Positions 36,306-49,268 are shown, numbered from the stretch's first letter. The stretch is DNA of 64,000 nt from Synaphobranchus kaupii (GCA_029718625.1 CM056391.1:6827978-6891977); one strand, 5' to 3'. Program-made: numbers and translations. The notes: generated from the sequence alone by a model not told the origin.

Positions 36306-36565
36306 GTGTGCCATTTCCTGTTCCTCTGCCCTGTCAACACGTCAGTGCCCCCCCCCCCCCCCAAACCCCCCTGTCCACCTATTGTCCCGGGCAACGCGCC
36401 GACAGGAACCCGCTGGCTTTTGTCCGCCACATGCACCTCTCGCCATGATCAATGGCCTGCCACTCGCCCCCTCTTAGCCACTGTGGCACATCGATGCGGT
36501 CACATGGTTAACAGCAGGCGGGAGAGAGAGAAATGTGTCATAGCACGTGAGAAAGGGGCATATCT

Positions 36566-36568
<3 letters not shown>

Positions 36569-36637
<69 letters not shown>

Positions 36638-36770
36638 TGTCTGTCTGCGTGTGAGTGTGTGTGTTTATGTGTGTGTGTCTGTGTGCATGTGTGTGTGTGT
36701 GTGTGTATGTGTGTGTGTGTGTGTGTGTCTGTCTGTCTGCGTGTGAGTGTGCGTGTTTATGTGTGTGTGT
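36569..36770. repeat. TG microsatellite with GTCTGTCTGCGTGTGAG duplications
   Basis: The segment GTCTGTCTGTCTGCGTGTGA and the following GTGTTTATGTG occur twice (near 36633 and 36727). Confidence 0.95.
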
Positions 36771-36819
36771 GCCATAGCTGGTCAGTATATACGATATCAG
36801 GGTGTTCTCAGGGAGTTTG

Positions 36820-37484
36820 TAGAGGAGCTGGTTGCTGGTCTAAGCCTGCAGGGAGAGAGGAGCTGGTTGCTGGTCTAAGCCTGCAGGGAGAGAGGAGCTG
36901 GTTGCTGGTCTAAGCCTGCAGGGAGAGAGGGGCTGGTTGCTGGTCTAAGCCTGCAGGGAGAGAGGGGCTGGTTGCTGGTCTAAGCCTGCAGGGAGAGAGG
37001 GGCTGGTTGCTGGTCTAAGCCTGCAGGGAGAGAGGAGCTGGTTGCTGGTCTAAGCCTGCAGGGAGAGAGGAGCTGGTTGCTGGTCTAAGCCTGCAGGGAG
37101 AGAGGAGCTGGTTGCTGGTCTAAGCCTGCAGGGAGAGAGGAGCTGGTTGCTGGTCTAAGCCTGCAGGGAGAGAGGAGCTGGTTGCTGGTCTAAGCCTGCA
37201 GGGAGAGAGGGGCTGGTTGCTGGTCTAAGCCTGCAGGGAGAGAGGAGCTGGTTGCTGGTCTAAGCCTGCAGGGAGAGAGGAGCTGGTTGCTGGTCTAAGC
37301 CTGCAGGGAGAGAGGAGCTGGTTGCTGGTCTAAGCCTGCAGGGAGAGAGGAGCTGGTTGCTGGTCTAAGCCTGCAGGGAGAGAGGAGCTGGTTGCTGGTC
37401 TAAGCCTGCAGGGAGAGAGGAGCTGGTTGCTGGTCTAAGCCTGCAGGGAGAGAGGGGCTGGTTGCTGGTCTAAGCCTGCAGGGA
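36820..37484. repeat. 36-bp minisatellite, about 18 units
   Basis: Units of GGAGCTGGTTGCTGGTCTAA plus GCCTGCAGGGAGAGAG, nearly identical, varying mostly at AGGAGCTG versus GGGGCTG. The high identity implies recent expansion or homogenisation. It passes directly into a GAGAGGGA tract. Confidence 0.95.
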
Positions 37485-37572
37485 GAGAGGGAGAGAGGGA
37501 GAGAGGGAGAGAGGGAGAGAGGGAGAGAGGGAGAGAGGGAGAGAGGGAGAGAGGGAGAGAGGGAGAGAGGGG
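37478..37572. repeat. GAGAGGGA purine tract
   Basis: About 95 bp of GAGAGGGAGAGAGGGA repeats, all purine on the plus strand, continuing from the last 36-bp unit. It looks like expansion of the unit's own GGGAGAGAG tail. Confidence 0.9.
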
Positions 37573-40464
37573 GTGGGGGGTGGCAGTATGGGGCTCACAG
37601 CAGGACCTTTTCAAACCGCAGGCCAAATGTGCTGGCTGCCCTCTGACACACGCGCAGGTCAAACACCCCACTGCGCCTCTTTTACAGAGGGCAGAACTCA
37701 TACCATGACACCACGAGGAGGATATTAGCAAGATCTGCCAATTTCCAGTAATCTCTCTCATTCGCTCCGTCTCCCGGTCTCTTTCTCACTACATTTTAAA
37801 TTCAGTTCAGTTTAAGAATACTGTATATTGCCATGGCATTTACATAAACAAACAAGGAAAACATTAAACTGTTAGACATTTCACTTTGAAGAAATAAACG
37901 CAAATATTTTTTTAATACATTACAACCAATCACACGGAGGGAAAACAACAAATTACAGAACAATACTATATTTTGGTTGTAATTGTAATTTTTGAGCGCA
38001 ATAACTCAGTTTCTTAACATACAGTATGTAGCCTATACAATATATCCATACACACTACACAGATGCACTCAAAGTTTTTTTAATTTATACATTTTAATTT
38101 AATTTATATTTAATTTCATTCTCTCTCCCCCTCTGTCTCTGTAGATATGCATTTAAAGCAGGAGCCACTTTAAATATTAATCAGAGAACAAAATGTGCAA
38201 ATTGAATCTAGCTGAATACATTATTGCTCATTGTCTTTTAATTGTTTTCTTAATTTTGTAAAAGTAATAAGAACATAATTTGGAGCCTCACGAGCTGAAC
38301 AGAATGAGGATCACACACACGCACATACGTGCACGTGCGTGCACACACACACACTAGGAGTCCCTCTGACTTCCTTGTCCTGCTACAAAGTGGAGATTGT
38401 TTTATTGGGGATGACAGTAATGTTGTTAAATCTTGTGCCTTGTCTAATCCCACAGCTAACACCAATGTTGCTATGTAATCTTCTTTAATGCCACTTAAAA
38501 TGGCCGACTGAACAAAATAACAAAATCTGAGGCAGAATAATAGAAGTGAAATTTATTATTAGTATTTATTTTGCACCAAGTGACAGACGAATGAAAATAA
38601 AAGCATTAAAAATCCAATTGAAAAATAAAACTTCTATTTAGTTGGGTTTCTTTTATTACAGATGAATACACTTATTGGAAATTAAACTAAACTAAAACAC
38701 TCATTACATGTACCCAGAATAGAACAGAAATAGTGTGTATATGAATAGTTTAATGAGTTCTGATGAAAAAAAAACCGCATTAAAAAGTAGGAGCTGAGGT
38801 ATACCATGTGCAAAAAAAAAAAGAGCTTTATCTCACAGAATCACCCTTCAGAACCAGAATTAATATAATTGACTTCTAATTAATACCCTTGATATTTGCG
38901 TCAGCACATCTTGGTAACAGGTGTTCCGTTTGAAGCGCTGCATAGCGGAATTTAAAAAGGCAGGTGATTAAGGTTTTATTTCTCTGCCTTGGTGTCTGTT
39001 AATGTTAAATGTAGGAGGACAGGAAGTCTTTTAAAAGGCCCATAAGACACATGCTTCCCCAGGGTCTCTGCACAGGCATTGCGAAGGACGAGAAGCACCC
39101 GGTTTTCCTCCAGAGACATAAAGGACAGCTTAAAGAACCTATGCAGTCATGATATTTCAGTTTTAATCGTTATTTATACAGAGCAACGAAAACAAATGCT
39201 ATGACCTCAAGCTTATTTTATTTAAATTGAGATTGTAATTTTTTGTACATCCTGAAAGCAACAGAATCTGTGTACGACACACTACAGGACGATTCTGCAT
39301 TTATCATCTGCGGACAATGTTTATTGGATAAGTAACGTGATGTTTTACATTGTAACCAACCAATCAGAGCTATGGCAGTCAACTGCCAATCAGAAGTGAA
39401 CTTGAAGTGAGGTTCATATACGTTATGTACGTATATGGCTTGAGGGTCAGCCACTCTACGGACTGCACCACACATCTCACCATAAATGGACAGCTCATAA
39501 TGGATGCAGCATTAAATACAATAAAGCATGTAGACTATGTGCCACGCTCAGGCAAAGCGCTGTAATACTGTATATATTCTGTACATACAAACCACACAAA
39601 TATATATATATGAGATATGATTGTGTATGTGTGATTTGCCACTGCGCTCTAGCAGAAGTTGTGCTGTCAGCTTACCCTGCTCCTGTATAACTATATATAC
39701 TATATGTTGTATGAGTCATTTTGTATATATTCACACATACACACACGTCTTTGCTATACCCAGAACCTTTTAAGGGGGCACAAATTCATCCATCACAGCG
39801 ACTCAGTTCATTCCCCGCTTACGTCTTCCAAATTGTGAAAGGGTGTGTCACTTCGACCCATCTTGATTGGTTAACTCTGACACACCTCAAGGGGAAAATG
39901 TCTCTGATCTGATTGGGCCCCGCGTATTTCCACACGCAAGCCAATCGCCAGATGTTGCACACATGTCACGATCGCGGGTAAGCCAGCAGCGCTGATGACT
40001 TAGAGGTACCGTAATGAGGAGACTAGGGAAAAAAGAGAGGAGAGGAGAGGAGGGGTACGGTAAAAACTGACAGATTGCAAGATAAGAAAAAAAACAGCAG
40101 ACAGGAAAGATGGAGAGCAGAAACTGTTTGGAGACGGGGGGTGGGGGGGGGGCGGGGGGTAGTCGGGTTTTAGAGGGGGGGCAGAAAGGGGGCAACAGGG
40201 CTGAAGAAAGAACGGAGGGCAGTTGGGGAGGAAAGGGTGGAGGAGGAGAGGGAGGGAGGGAAGGAGGGAGTCGCTACTTTGACAGGCGTATCTCAGTCGA
40301 CTTGACAGCTCTGTCAATCCCCCCCCCCCCCCCCGGGGGGGCCGCTGTCCGATTGGCAGCCGGCAGCTGGCGGCTGAATGAGTTGTCAGGACGACAGCTG
40401 ATCGGCTGCACGTTGCCGTAGCGGCGGTGGACAGCTGTGCAGTCAGCCCCAAGGTGAGCTCCTC
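37573..40464. other. Unique AT-rich sequence turning GC-rich at its right end
   Basis: 38850-39010 (CTTCTAATTAATACC, GCAGGTGATTAAGG) is enhancer-like. 40130-40460 is GC-rich with G-runs, a C15G7 junction at 40320-40341 and GTCCGATTGGCAG. No gene. Confidence 0.4.
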
Positions 40465-40632
40465 GTTCTGCAGGAGGAACGGAGCAGAGCGCCTGGTGTT
40501 CTGCAGGAGGAACGGAGCAGAGCGCCTGGTGTTCTGCAGGAGGAACGGAGCAGAGCGCCTGGTGTTCTGCAGGAGGAACGGAGCAGAGCGCCTGGTGTTC
40601 TGGAGCATAGCACCTGGTGTTCTGGAGCATGG
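40465..40632. repeat. 33-bp tandem repeat, about 5 units
   Basis: Units of TTCTGCAGGAGGAACGGAGC plus AGAGCGCCTGGTG, with about four near-perfect copies and two shorter degenerate ones (TTCTGGAGCATAGCACCTGG, then TTCTGGAGCATGG). It lies in GC-rich sequence about 90 bp left of the 30-bp satellite. Confidence 0.9.
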
Positions 40633-40718
40633 TTCCGTCTGTTCTCAGTACCACTGGAAACCCCCCCCGTCCCCGTCCCGTAACCAACATCGTCACCGCC
40701 CACCATTACTAAATCAAA

Positions 40719-43700
40719 CTACCAATCAGCACTACTCTGAACTCCAAACTACCAATCAGCACTACTCTAAACTCCAAACTACCAATCAGCACTACTCTAA
40801 ACATCAGACTACCAATCAGCACTACTCTAAACATCAGACTACCAATCAGCACTACTCAAACATCAGACTACCAATCAGCACTACTCTAAACATCAGACTA
40901 CCAATCAGCACTACTCTAAACTCCGAACTACCAATCAGCACTACTCTAAACATCAGACTACCAATCAGCACTACTCTAAACATCAGACTACCAATCAGCA
41001 CTACTCTAAACTCCGAACTACCAATCAGCACTACTCTAAACTCCGAACTACCAATCAGCACTACTCTAAACTCCGAACTACCAATCAGCACTACTCTAAA
41101 CATCAGACTACCAATCAGCACTACTCTAAACTTCAGACTACCAATCAGCACTACTCTAAACTCCAAACTACCAATCAGCACTACTCTAAACATCAGACTA
41201 CCAATCAGCACTACTCTAAACTCCAAACTACCAATCAGCACTACTCAAACATCAGACTACCAATCAGCACTACTCTAAACATCAGACTACCAATCAGCAC
41301 TACTCTAAACTCCGAACTACCAATCAGCACTACTCTAAACTCCGAACTACCAATCAGCACTACTCTAAACATCAGACTACCAATCAGCACTACTCTAAAC
41401 TCCAAACTACCAATCAGCACTACTCTAAACATCAGACTACCAATCAGCACTACTCTAAACTCCAAACTACCAATCAGCACTACTCTAAACATCAGACTAC
41501 CAATCAGCACTACTCTAAACATCAGACTACCAATCAGCACTACTCTAAACATCAGACTACCAATCAGCACTACTCTAAACATCAGACTACCAATCAGCAC
41601 TACTCTAAACATCAGACTACCAATCAGCACTACTCTAAACATCAAACTACCAATCAGCACTACTCTAAACATCAGACTACCAATCAGCACTACTCTAAAC
41701 ATCAAACTACCAATCAGCACTACTCTAAACATCAAACTACCAATCAGCACTACTCTAAACTTCAGACTACCAATCAGCACTACTCTAAACTTCAGACTAC
41801 CAATCAGCACTACTCTAAACATCAGACTACCAATCAGCACTACTCTAAACATCAGACTACCAATCAGCACTACTCTAAACATCAAACTACCAATCAGCAC
41901 TACTCTAAACTCCAAACTACCAATCAGCACTACTCTAAACTCCAAACTACCAATCAGCACTACTCTAAACTCCAAACTACCAATCAGCACTACTCTAAAC
42001 TCCAAACTACCAATCAGCACTACTCTAAACTCCAAACTACCAATCAGCACTACTCTAAACTCCAAACTACCAATCAGCACTACTCTAAACTCCAAACTAC
42101 CAATCAGCACTACTCTAAACTTCAGACTACCAATCAGCACTACTCTAAACTCCAAACTACCAATCAGCACTACTCTAAACATCAGACTACCAATCAGCAC
42201 TACTCTAAACATCAGACTACCAATCAGCACTACTCTAAACATCAGACTACCAATCAGCACTACTCTAAACATCAGACTACCAATCAGCACTACTCTAAAC
42301 ATCAAACTACCAATCAGCACTACTCTAAACTCCAAACTACCAATCAGCACTACTCTAAACTTCAGACTACCAATCAGCACTACTCTAAACTCCAAACTAC
42401 CAATCAGCACTACTCTAAACATCAGACTACCAATCAGCACTACTCTAAACATCAGACTACCAATCAGCACTACTCTAAACATCAGACTACCAATCAGCAC
42501 TACTCTAAACATCAGACTACCAATCAGCACTACTCTAAACATCAAACTACCAATCAGCACTACTCTAAACTTCAGACTACCAATCAGCACTACTCTAAAC
42601 TTCAGACTACCAATCAGCACTACTCTAAACATCAGACTACCAATCAGCACTACTCTAAACATCAGACTACCAATCAGCACTACTCTAAACATCAGACTAC
42701 CAATCAGCACTACTCTAAACTTCAGGCTACCAATCAGCACTACTCTAAACTTCAGACTACCAATCAGCACTACTCTAAACATCAAACTACCAATCAGCAC
42801 TACTCTAAACTCCAAACTACCAATCAGCACTACTCTAAACTCCAAACTACCAATCAGCACTACTCTAAACATCAGACTACCAATCAGCACTACTCTAAAC
42901 ATCAAACTACCAATCAGCACTACTCTAAACATCAGACTACCAATCAGCACTACTCTAAACTTCAGACTACCAATCAGCACTACTCTAAACTTCAGACTAC
43001 CAATCAGCACTACTCTAAACATCAGACTACCAATCAGCACTACTCTAAACATCAGACTACCAATCAGCACTACTCTAAACATCAGACTACCAATCAGCAC
43101 TACTCTAAACATCAGACTACCAATCAGCACTACTCTAAACATCAGACTACCAATCAGCACTACTCTAAACATCAGACTACCAATCAGCACTACTCTAAAC
43201 ATCAGACTACCAATCAGCACTACTCTAAACTCCAAACTACCAATCAGCACTACTCAAACATCAGACTACCAATCAGCACTACTCTAAACATCAGACTACC
43301 AATCAGCACTACTCTAAACTCCAAACTACCAATCAGCACTACTCAAACATCAGACTACCAATCAGCACTACTCTAAACATCAGACTACCAATCAGCACTA
43401 CTCTAAACTTCAGGCTACCAATCAGCACTACTCTAAACATCAGACTACCAATCAGCACTACTCTAAACATCAGACTACCAATCAGCACTACTCTAAACAT
43501 CAGACTACCAATCAGCACTACTCTAAACTTCAGGCTACCAATCAGCACTACTCTAAACATCAGACTACCAATCAGCACTACTCTAAACATCAGACTACCA
43601 ATCAGCACTACTCTAAACTTCAGACTACCAATCAGCACTACTCTAAACTTCAGGCTACCAATCAGCACTACTCTAAACATCAGACTACCAATCAGCACTA

Positions 43701-44538
43701 CTCTTAACATCAGACTACCAATCAGCACTACTCTAAACATCAGACTACCAATCAGCACTACTCTAAACATCAGACTACCAATCAGCACTACTCTTAACAT
43801 CAGACTACCAATCAGCACTACTCTAAACATCAGACTACCAATCAGCACTACTCTAAACTTCAGACTACCAATCAGCACTACTCTAAACATCAGACTACCA
43901 ATCAGCACTACTCTAAACATCAGACTACCAATCAGCACTACTCTAAACTTCAGGCTACCAATCAGCACTACTCTAAACATCAGACTACCAATCAGCACTA
44001 CTCTAAACTCCAAACTACCAATCAGCACTACTCAAACATCAGACTACCAATCAGCACTACTCTAAACATCAGACTACCAATCAGCACTACTCTAAACTTC
44101 AGGCTACCAATCAGCACTACTCTAAACATCAGACTACCAATCAGCACTACTCTTAACATCAGACTACCAATCAGCACTACTCTAAACATCAGACTACCAA
44201 TCAGCACTACTCTAAACATCAGACTACCAATCAGCACTACTCTAAACATCAGACTACCAATCAGCACTACTCTAAACTTCAGGCTACCAATCAGCACTAC
44301 TCTAAACATCAGACTACCAATCAGCACTACTCTAAACATCAGACTACCAATCAGCACTACTCTAAACATCAGACTACCAATCAGCACTACTCTAAACTTC
44401 AGGCTACCAATCAGCACTACTCTAAACATCAGACTACCAATCAGCACTACTCAAACATCAGACTACCAATCAGCACTACTCTAAACATCAGACTACCAAT
44501 CAGCACTACTCTAAACATCAGACTACTAGCACTACTCA
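40719..44538. repeat. 30-bp minisatellite, about 127 units, each with a CCAATCAGC box
   Basis: The unit is CTACCAATCAGCACTACTCT plus a 10-base variable part (AAACATCAGA, AAACTCCAAA, AAACTTCAGA, AAACTTCAGG, AAACTCCGAA, AAACATCAAA). From 40719 to 44522 is 3,804 bp, equal to 121 units of 30 bp plus 6 units of 29 bp; the short ones (single T deletion, CTACTCAAAC) are near 40852, 41245, 43252, 43343, 44031 and 44451. The first 20 bases are nearly invariant while the last 10 vary. Because 30 is divisible by three, the array is open in several frames on both strands, but the 1-bp deletions break those frames. It is a tandem satellite, not a gene. CCAATCAG is the core of an NF-Y (CCAAT-box) site. Confidence 0.97.
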
Positions 44539-44562
44539 GGAAGAGAGAAAAGAGATCTTAAT

Positions 44563-44765
44563 AAGTATCTTAATGGTGAGGGAACTATGCTTTGAAGCTG
44601 AAGGTTGTAGGGTCGATTCCCAGGTAGGACACTGCCATTATACCCCTGAGCAAGGTACTACACCTGAATTGCTTCAGTAGCCTATATATCCAGCTTTATA
44701 AACGGATACTATGTAAAAATGCAAAAGCTCGCTCTGGAAAAGATAACAATAATAATAATAACACA
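44563..44765 (+). mobile_element. tRNA-derived SINE with L2-type tail
   Basis: A pol III B-box-like GGTCGATTCC lies at 44611-44620. It is followed by the fish SINE body CCCTGAGCAAGGTACT, TATCCAGCTTTATAAA, and a tail GCTCTGGAAAAGATAA that resembles the L2/UnaL2 3' tail (GCTCTGGATAAGAGCG). It ends in AAT repeats at 44746-44762. It lies just right of the 30-bp satellite. Confidence 0.7.
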
Positions 44766-45199
44766 TTTTATTGTTGAATCATTTGCATATTTTTCCTTGC
44801 TCATATGTCAGATGTCATTTCAAAATCAATTAAGCAGTTTAGTCTTTCCTTCTGAAAGCATCTTTCTGTTTTAGAAAAAACAAATAGGAAAAAGGCTTTA
44901 CTCCTGACGGTAGTTATGGCTGCAGACTGAGATTACACATTTGACATTACCACAAGTGTTAAATGGTACCATAATGAGAACCAAATGATGTATTAATTAT
45001 CCTCACTTAAGAAGGTGTTAGAGAGTTACATGTGTTTTAATTACTCTGCATATTCATGTGGTGAAAGATCGACCTCATTCTGCTTGAAAATTACATTGTT
45101 TTCCGTTTTCAGGGTCATGCTCTGAAATTCATATTTTGCAAACAATAAAAAAACATTAGTCTATAGCTTCCTCTTATTGTGACTAACTCATCATTGTTG

Positions 45200-45600
45200 A
45201 CAGACCATTTATATAGCAAATGATTGTTGTTACTAGCATATTACTGTGTTGTTATTTGGTTATTAAGGCACTTAAAAAGGAGAAATCTCCAGCTGGTTTG
45301 ATTCACATCTCCTTCGACGTTTTCTCCTGTTTGTCAGACTGGTCTCTGTCCTCCACAGGTAGAGATGGTGTGTGGTCACATGGTCACATCTGCCCGAGTG
45401 TCATTTCATGCTATTTAGTTCTCATTACGGAGCTTCAAATTACAGCGCAGATTAAACCGCCGGGCGTGTGGGTGGCTTGGCGATTGAGATCGGATCGTCA
45501 GGGATATGCAGGCAGGCTTAAAGCGCGCAGGGGCTCATTTGCATAAAACGGAGGATAAAGGGTTTCCGAAATTAATTGATTTCGAGGGATGATTGGAGAC
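45200..45600. promoter_or_regulatory. Candidate conserved non-coding element
   Basis: Unique stretch with paired GGTCACATGGTCACAT (E-box-like CACATG), GATTTGCATA-type sequence (CTCATTTGCATAAAA), GAAATTAATTGATTTCG (a near-palindromic homeodomain site) and GATTAAACCGCC. Looks like an enhancer rather than exon. Conservation not tested. Confidence 0.3.
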
Positions 45601-45980
45601 GGGGGGGGTCACGCGTCACGCAAGGCATAGCAAGTGGCACAGAGCAGGGGTAAGGAGAAGAGCAGAAAGTGGGACAAACCGTGGCTGCCATTTTTTTTTT
45701 TTTGTTTTACGCTGATGTCGTTCAACATTCCGGAACGCTCGCCAGTATTGGTAGATGCCCTGTTGCTCTTTAGCATTGAGGAGGATTTCTTTTTTGAACA
45801 CGTTTTTTCCCCCCCACTGTTATTACCATGTGTTTAGAATGGGTCTGTTTCATATCCCCACCTTATACGGTGGCTGTTTTTGTCAGCCATTTTATGTGGG
45901 TTCCCTGGAGAGGAATTTTGAGAAGGTCCCTGGAGTGCTGAGCAGGGCCGTTTCGAGTTTGCTCATTGAATTATTGGGTT

Positions 45981-46352
45981 ACCTGTGGGGCTCCTGTGCT
46001 GCCTGGCAGGGTGCGGGAGGACGTCTGGGTCACAGTGTGTAGTGTGGGGTGTGGGGCACGCTTACCTGTGGGGCTCCTGTGCTGCCTGGCAGGGTCCGGG
46101 AGGATGTCTGAGTCACAGTGTGTAGTGTGGGGTGTGGGCACGCTTACCTGTGGGGCTCCTGTGCTGCCTGGCAGGGTCCGGGAGGATGTCTGGGTCACAG
46201 TGTGTAGTGTGGGGTGTGGGCACGCTTACCTGTGGGGCTCCTGTGCTGCCTGGCAGGGTCCGGGAGGATGTCTGGGTCACAGTGTGTAGTGTGGGGTGTG
46301 GGCACGCTTACCTGTGGGGCTCCTGTGCTGCCTGGCAGGGTGCGGGAGGAGG
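45981..46352. repeat. 81-bp minisatellite, about 4.6 units
   Basis: Units start GCTCCTGTGCTGCCTGGCAG, pass through GTCTGGGTCACAGTGTGTAG and end CACGCTTACCTGTGGG. The first unit has extra bases (GTGGGGCACG), and the first and last carry GTGCGGG instead of GTCCGGG. Confidence 0.95.
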
Positions 46353-47593
46353 ACCCTGTAACCGTCCCGGTGCAACTGTGTTTTTATTGATTAATTGAGA
46401 AATAAAAATATTGTATTTTTTCCTTTTACTCACATGTTGTTTGGAGAGCGGTGGATCACCTGTAAAATGGGGGGAAGGGAGGATGGGTTAGTGTGGGGGA
46501 GCCCACAACCCCTGACACTTTGCATTATTTTCTAAACTACAGGAGAGCGAGTAGATTAAAAGACCCTCGTATAGCTCTCTCAACAAGAAGTGACTTGTAC
46601 ACAGAAAAATCTTGTGTTTATTCGATTCTGTATTTGATTTAACACTTAACACAAATCACTTTGCTGTGTAGGTGCCCAGGCAGTTTGGACACAACAGTTT
46701 AGTAGTAACCTGAGAAGTCCTGGTCAACTTACACCGGCCCTACTCTAACAGGACTATAAACAAACACGGTTATGGTTATGGCATTATGGGTTAGGTCATA
46801 GACTTTTATAGGGCCAGCAGGTCTGTGTATTATTACTTACTGAGCCACTCCTGAATGCAGAAAACGGACCTGCAGCGCATTATAAATCTCCATAATCACT
46901 ACAATGTAATTCATTATTTTACTGTATTTAGATGCATTGCTCTTTAAATACCATAGAGCTGCCATGGGTTTGTGTTTATGAGCTGCTCCTAAAAAAGCAT
47001 TACATTTAGGATTAGTGTGCGTTCAAAGTCGCCATGGAAAACGATATTCCGATACTGGGAAACGTAAGCTTAAAAACAGGACTGAGATACATGGTACACG
47101 TTCCACAACAGTAATTAAATATATAAAGTGAGTTTAGATCAGAGTGTTAGTCGGATATTTTATGCTAAGATAAAGGTGTGGTTTGTAATGCCCGGTAGGT
47201 GCATGTCATGCAGGAGATGAGATTGGGATTTGACTGCCTTTTTCTTACAGGAAACATTGTGTTTTTGCTATTTAAACAAAATTAGTACCCACATGGGAAA
47301 TTAGCAGGTGATTCTGAGTCATTATGTGCCTCCCCCTACCCACAGGAAACTGAAGGTCCATCCAGAGGAACTTGGACTGGCACACATTCCCGCTTTATGT
47401 CCCCATCCTTGTGCTCTCCTTATAAATGATCATTATCACAGACAGACATGGGAACACAGATTTGCTGCTAATGAAAATGTCCCTGGCTTTGTGTGTCGCA
47501 GGGAATGGATGTGACCACAACAACCGATCCCCCGCCTGAATGTCTGGCCTGGCCACCATTAACTGAAGGATGCGTGTGCGTATACGAATGGAC
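46353..47593. other. Unique sequence, no gene
   Basis: GTTATGGTTATGG repeat near 46770-46782 only. Nothing else recognisable. Confidence 0.5.
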
Positions 47594-47594
47594 A

Positions 47595-47631
<37 letters not shown>

Positions 47632-47657
47632 ACACACACAGTACAGTACAGAACAGG

Positions 47658-47690
<33 letters not shown>

Positions 47691-47776
47691 ACACAGTACA
47701 GTACAGGCACACAGGCACACACACACACACAGTACAGTACAGACACACACACACAGACACACACAGTACAGTACAG

Positions 47777-47810
<34 letters not shown>

Positions 47811-47823
47811 CAGTACAGTACAG

Positions 47824-47868
<45 letters not shown>
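47594..47868. repeat. CA microsatellite with CAGTACAGTACAG spacers
   Basis: CA tracts separated by five or six CAGTACAGTACAG(G/A) spacers. A second short CA tract lies at 48033-48062. Confidence 0.95.
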
Positions 47869-48203
47869 GGCGCCATATTTGGGGGCATAGTTAGGGTGAT
47901 TCCAAGGGGCCTGACTGACAGGTAACCTCAAAAAATGGTTCTGTAATTCTGCAGGGATGGGGTGGCCTGTGGTGGGGACCAATGTGAGACCTTTACATGA
48001 GGCCCAAAATCTCTGGCGGCACCCAAAAAAGCACACACGCACGCACGCACACACACACACACAATAAACACAAGTTGACCATCAACCTCATTGAATTAAT
48101 TATAGATTATTAAATCATTATGTGTCTGTATTGCTCTCAATGAACCTTTTCCCTTTTCCAACATTCATCTACGTTATCCAGTCAGTCAACCTCTTCATCT
48201 ACC

Positions 48204-48695
48204 TGGTCACAGTCACAGTGAAGTGTAGGGTGTTGGTGACAGGACACTGACAGGGTCACAGTCACAGTAAAGTGTAGGGTGTTGGTGAAAGGACACTGAC
48301 AGGGTCACAGTCACAGTGAAGTGTAGGGTGTTGGTGAAAGGACACTGACAGGGTCACAGTCACAGTAAAGTGTAGGGTGTTGGTGAAAGGACACTGACAG
48401 GGTCACAGTCACAGTAAAGTGTAGGGTGTTGGTGAAAGGACACTGACAGGGTCACAGTCACAGTGAAGTGTAGGGTGTTGGTGAAAGGACACTGACAGGG
48501 TCACAGTCACAGTAAAGTGTAGGGTGTTGGTGAAAGGACACTGACAGGGTCACAGTCACAGTAAAGTGTAGGGTGTTGGTGAAAGGACACTGACAGGGTC
48601 ACAGTCACAGTAAAGTGTAGGGTGTCAGTGAAAGGACACTGACAGGGTCACAGTCACAGTGAAGTGTAGTGTGTTGGTGACAGGACAGTGCCAGG
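48204..48695. repeat. 49-bp minisatellite, about 10 units
   Basis: Units of GTCACAGTCACAGTAAAGTG, TAGGGTGTTGGTGAAAGGAC and ACTGACAGG. They alternate between CAGTGAAG and CAGTAAAG variants, a pattern that may reflect a two- or three-unit higher-order duplication. Confidence 0.95.
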
Positions 48696-48699
48696 GTGA

Positions 48700-49219
48700 T
48701 GTTCAATAGTAGCACCTGCCCTTCAAAAGCATTTCCTATTCAAATCAATTCTATTCAACACTCACTTGATTCCCAGTCATAAGGCAAGCAGCTTTGAATA
48801 CACACATTTAATTACTGCAAAGCAGCTGTGCATTGCATGATGTCACAGTTTCTCTGTAATACCCCTCATATTAAATATAAACACTCAATTTTAAAGGGTT
48901 TAATTACTCCACATCAAGGGGGGAAAATGGAAAAACAGTTAGTTATTAATAATTATTTATAAATAACCTCATTATTCATCTCGTGGCTGTTTGTACCCTT
49001 CGCCGGCTTCCATTTCGACAATCGCTTTGATGTTTTTATTCATGTCTTTTGGACCATTAATCAAAAGTAAGTCTCAAGCCAGAAATGATCTATAGCGCAT
49101 TTTCTCCAGAGTGCCTGCTGGCCCAACACCACGTCCTCAGAGGCATGTCCAAAAAAATAAATAAATAAATAAATTATTAGCAGATCTGCTACCGGACGGG
49201 CGATGGGGGAAATGAATGT

Positions 49220-49268
<49 letters not shown>

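Noticed and set aside
35562..36477. Ser/Leu/Pro-rich open frames of 173 and 222 codons
   Set aside because: They translate a CT-rich tract in different frames. Composition is that of low-complexity DNA.
40440..40470. Possible first exon with donor CCCAAGGTGAGC in GC-rich sequence
   Set aside because: The preceding frame is very short, with no domain, and no matching downstream exon was seen.
41241..43250. 669-codon minus-strand open frame with 10-residue periodicity (VLIGSLMFRV)
   Set aside because: It is the translation of a 30-bp tandem repeat. It opens and closes exactly at 1-bp deletions, so no frame is maintained.
40719..44538. CRISPR array (regular 30-bp repeats)
   Set aside because: There are no unique spacers. 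The units are contiguous, with only a 10-base variable part drawn from a few variants. It is a eukaryotic minisatellite.
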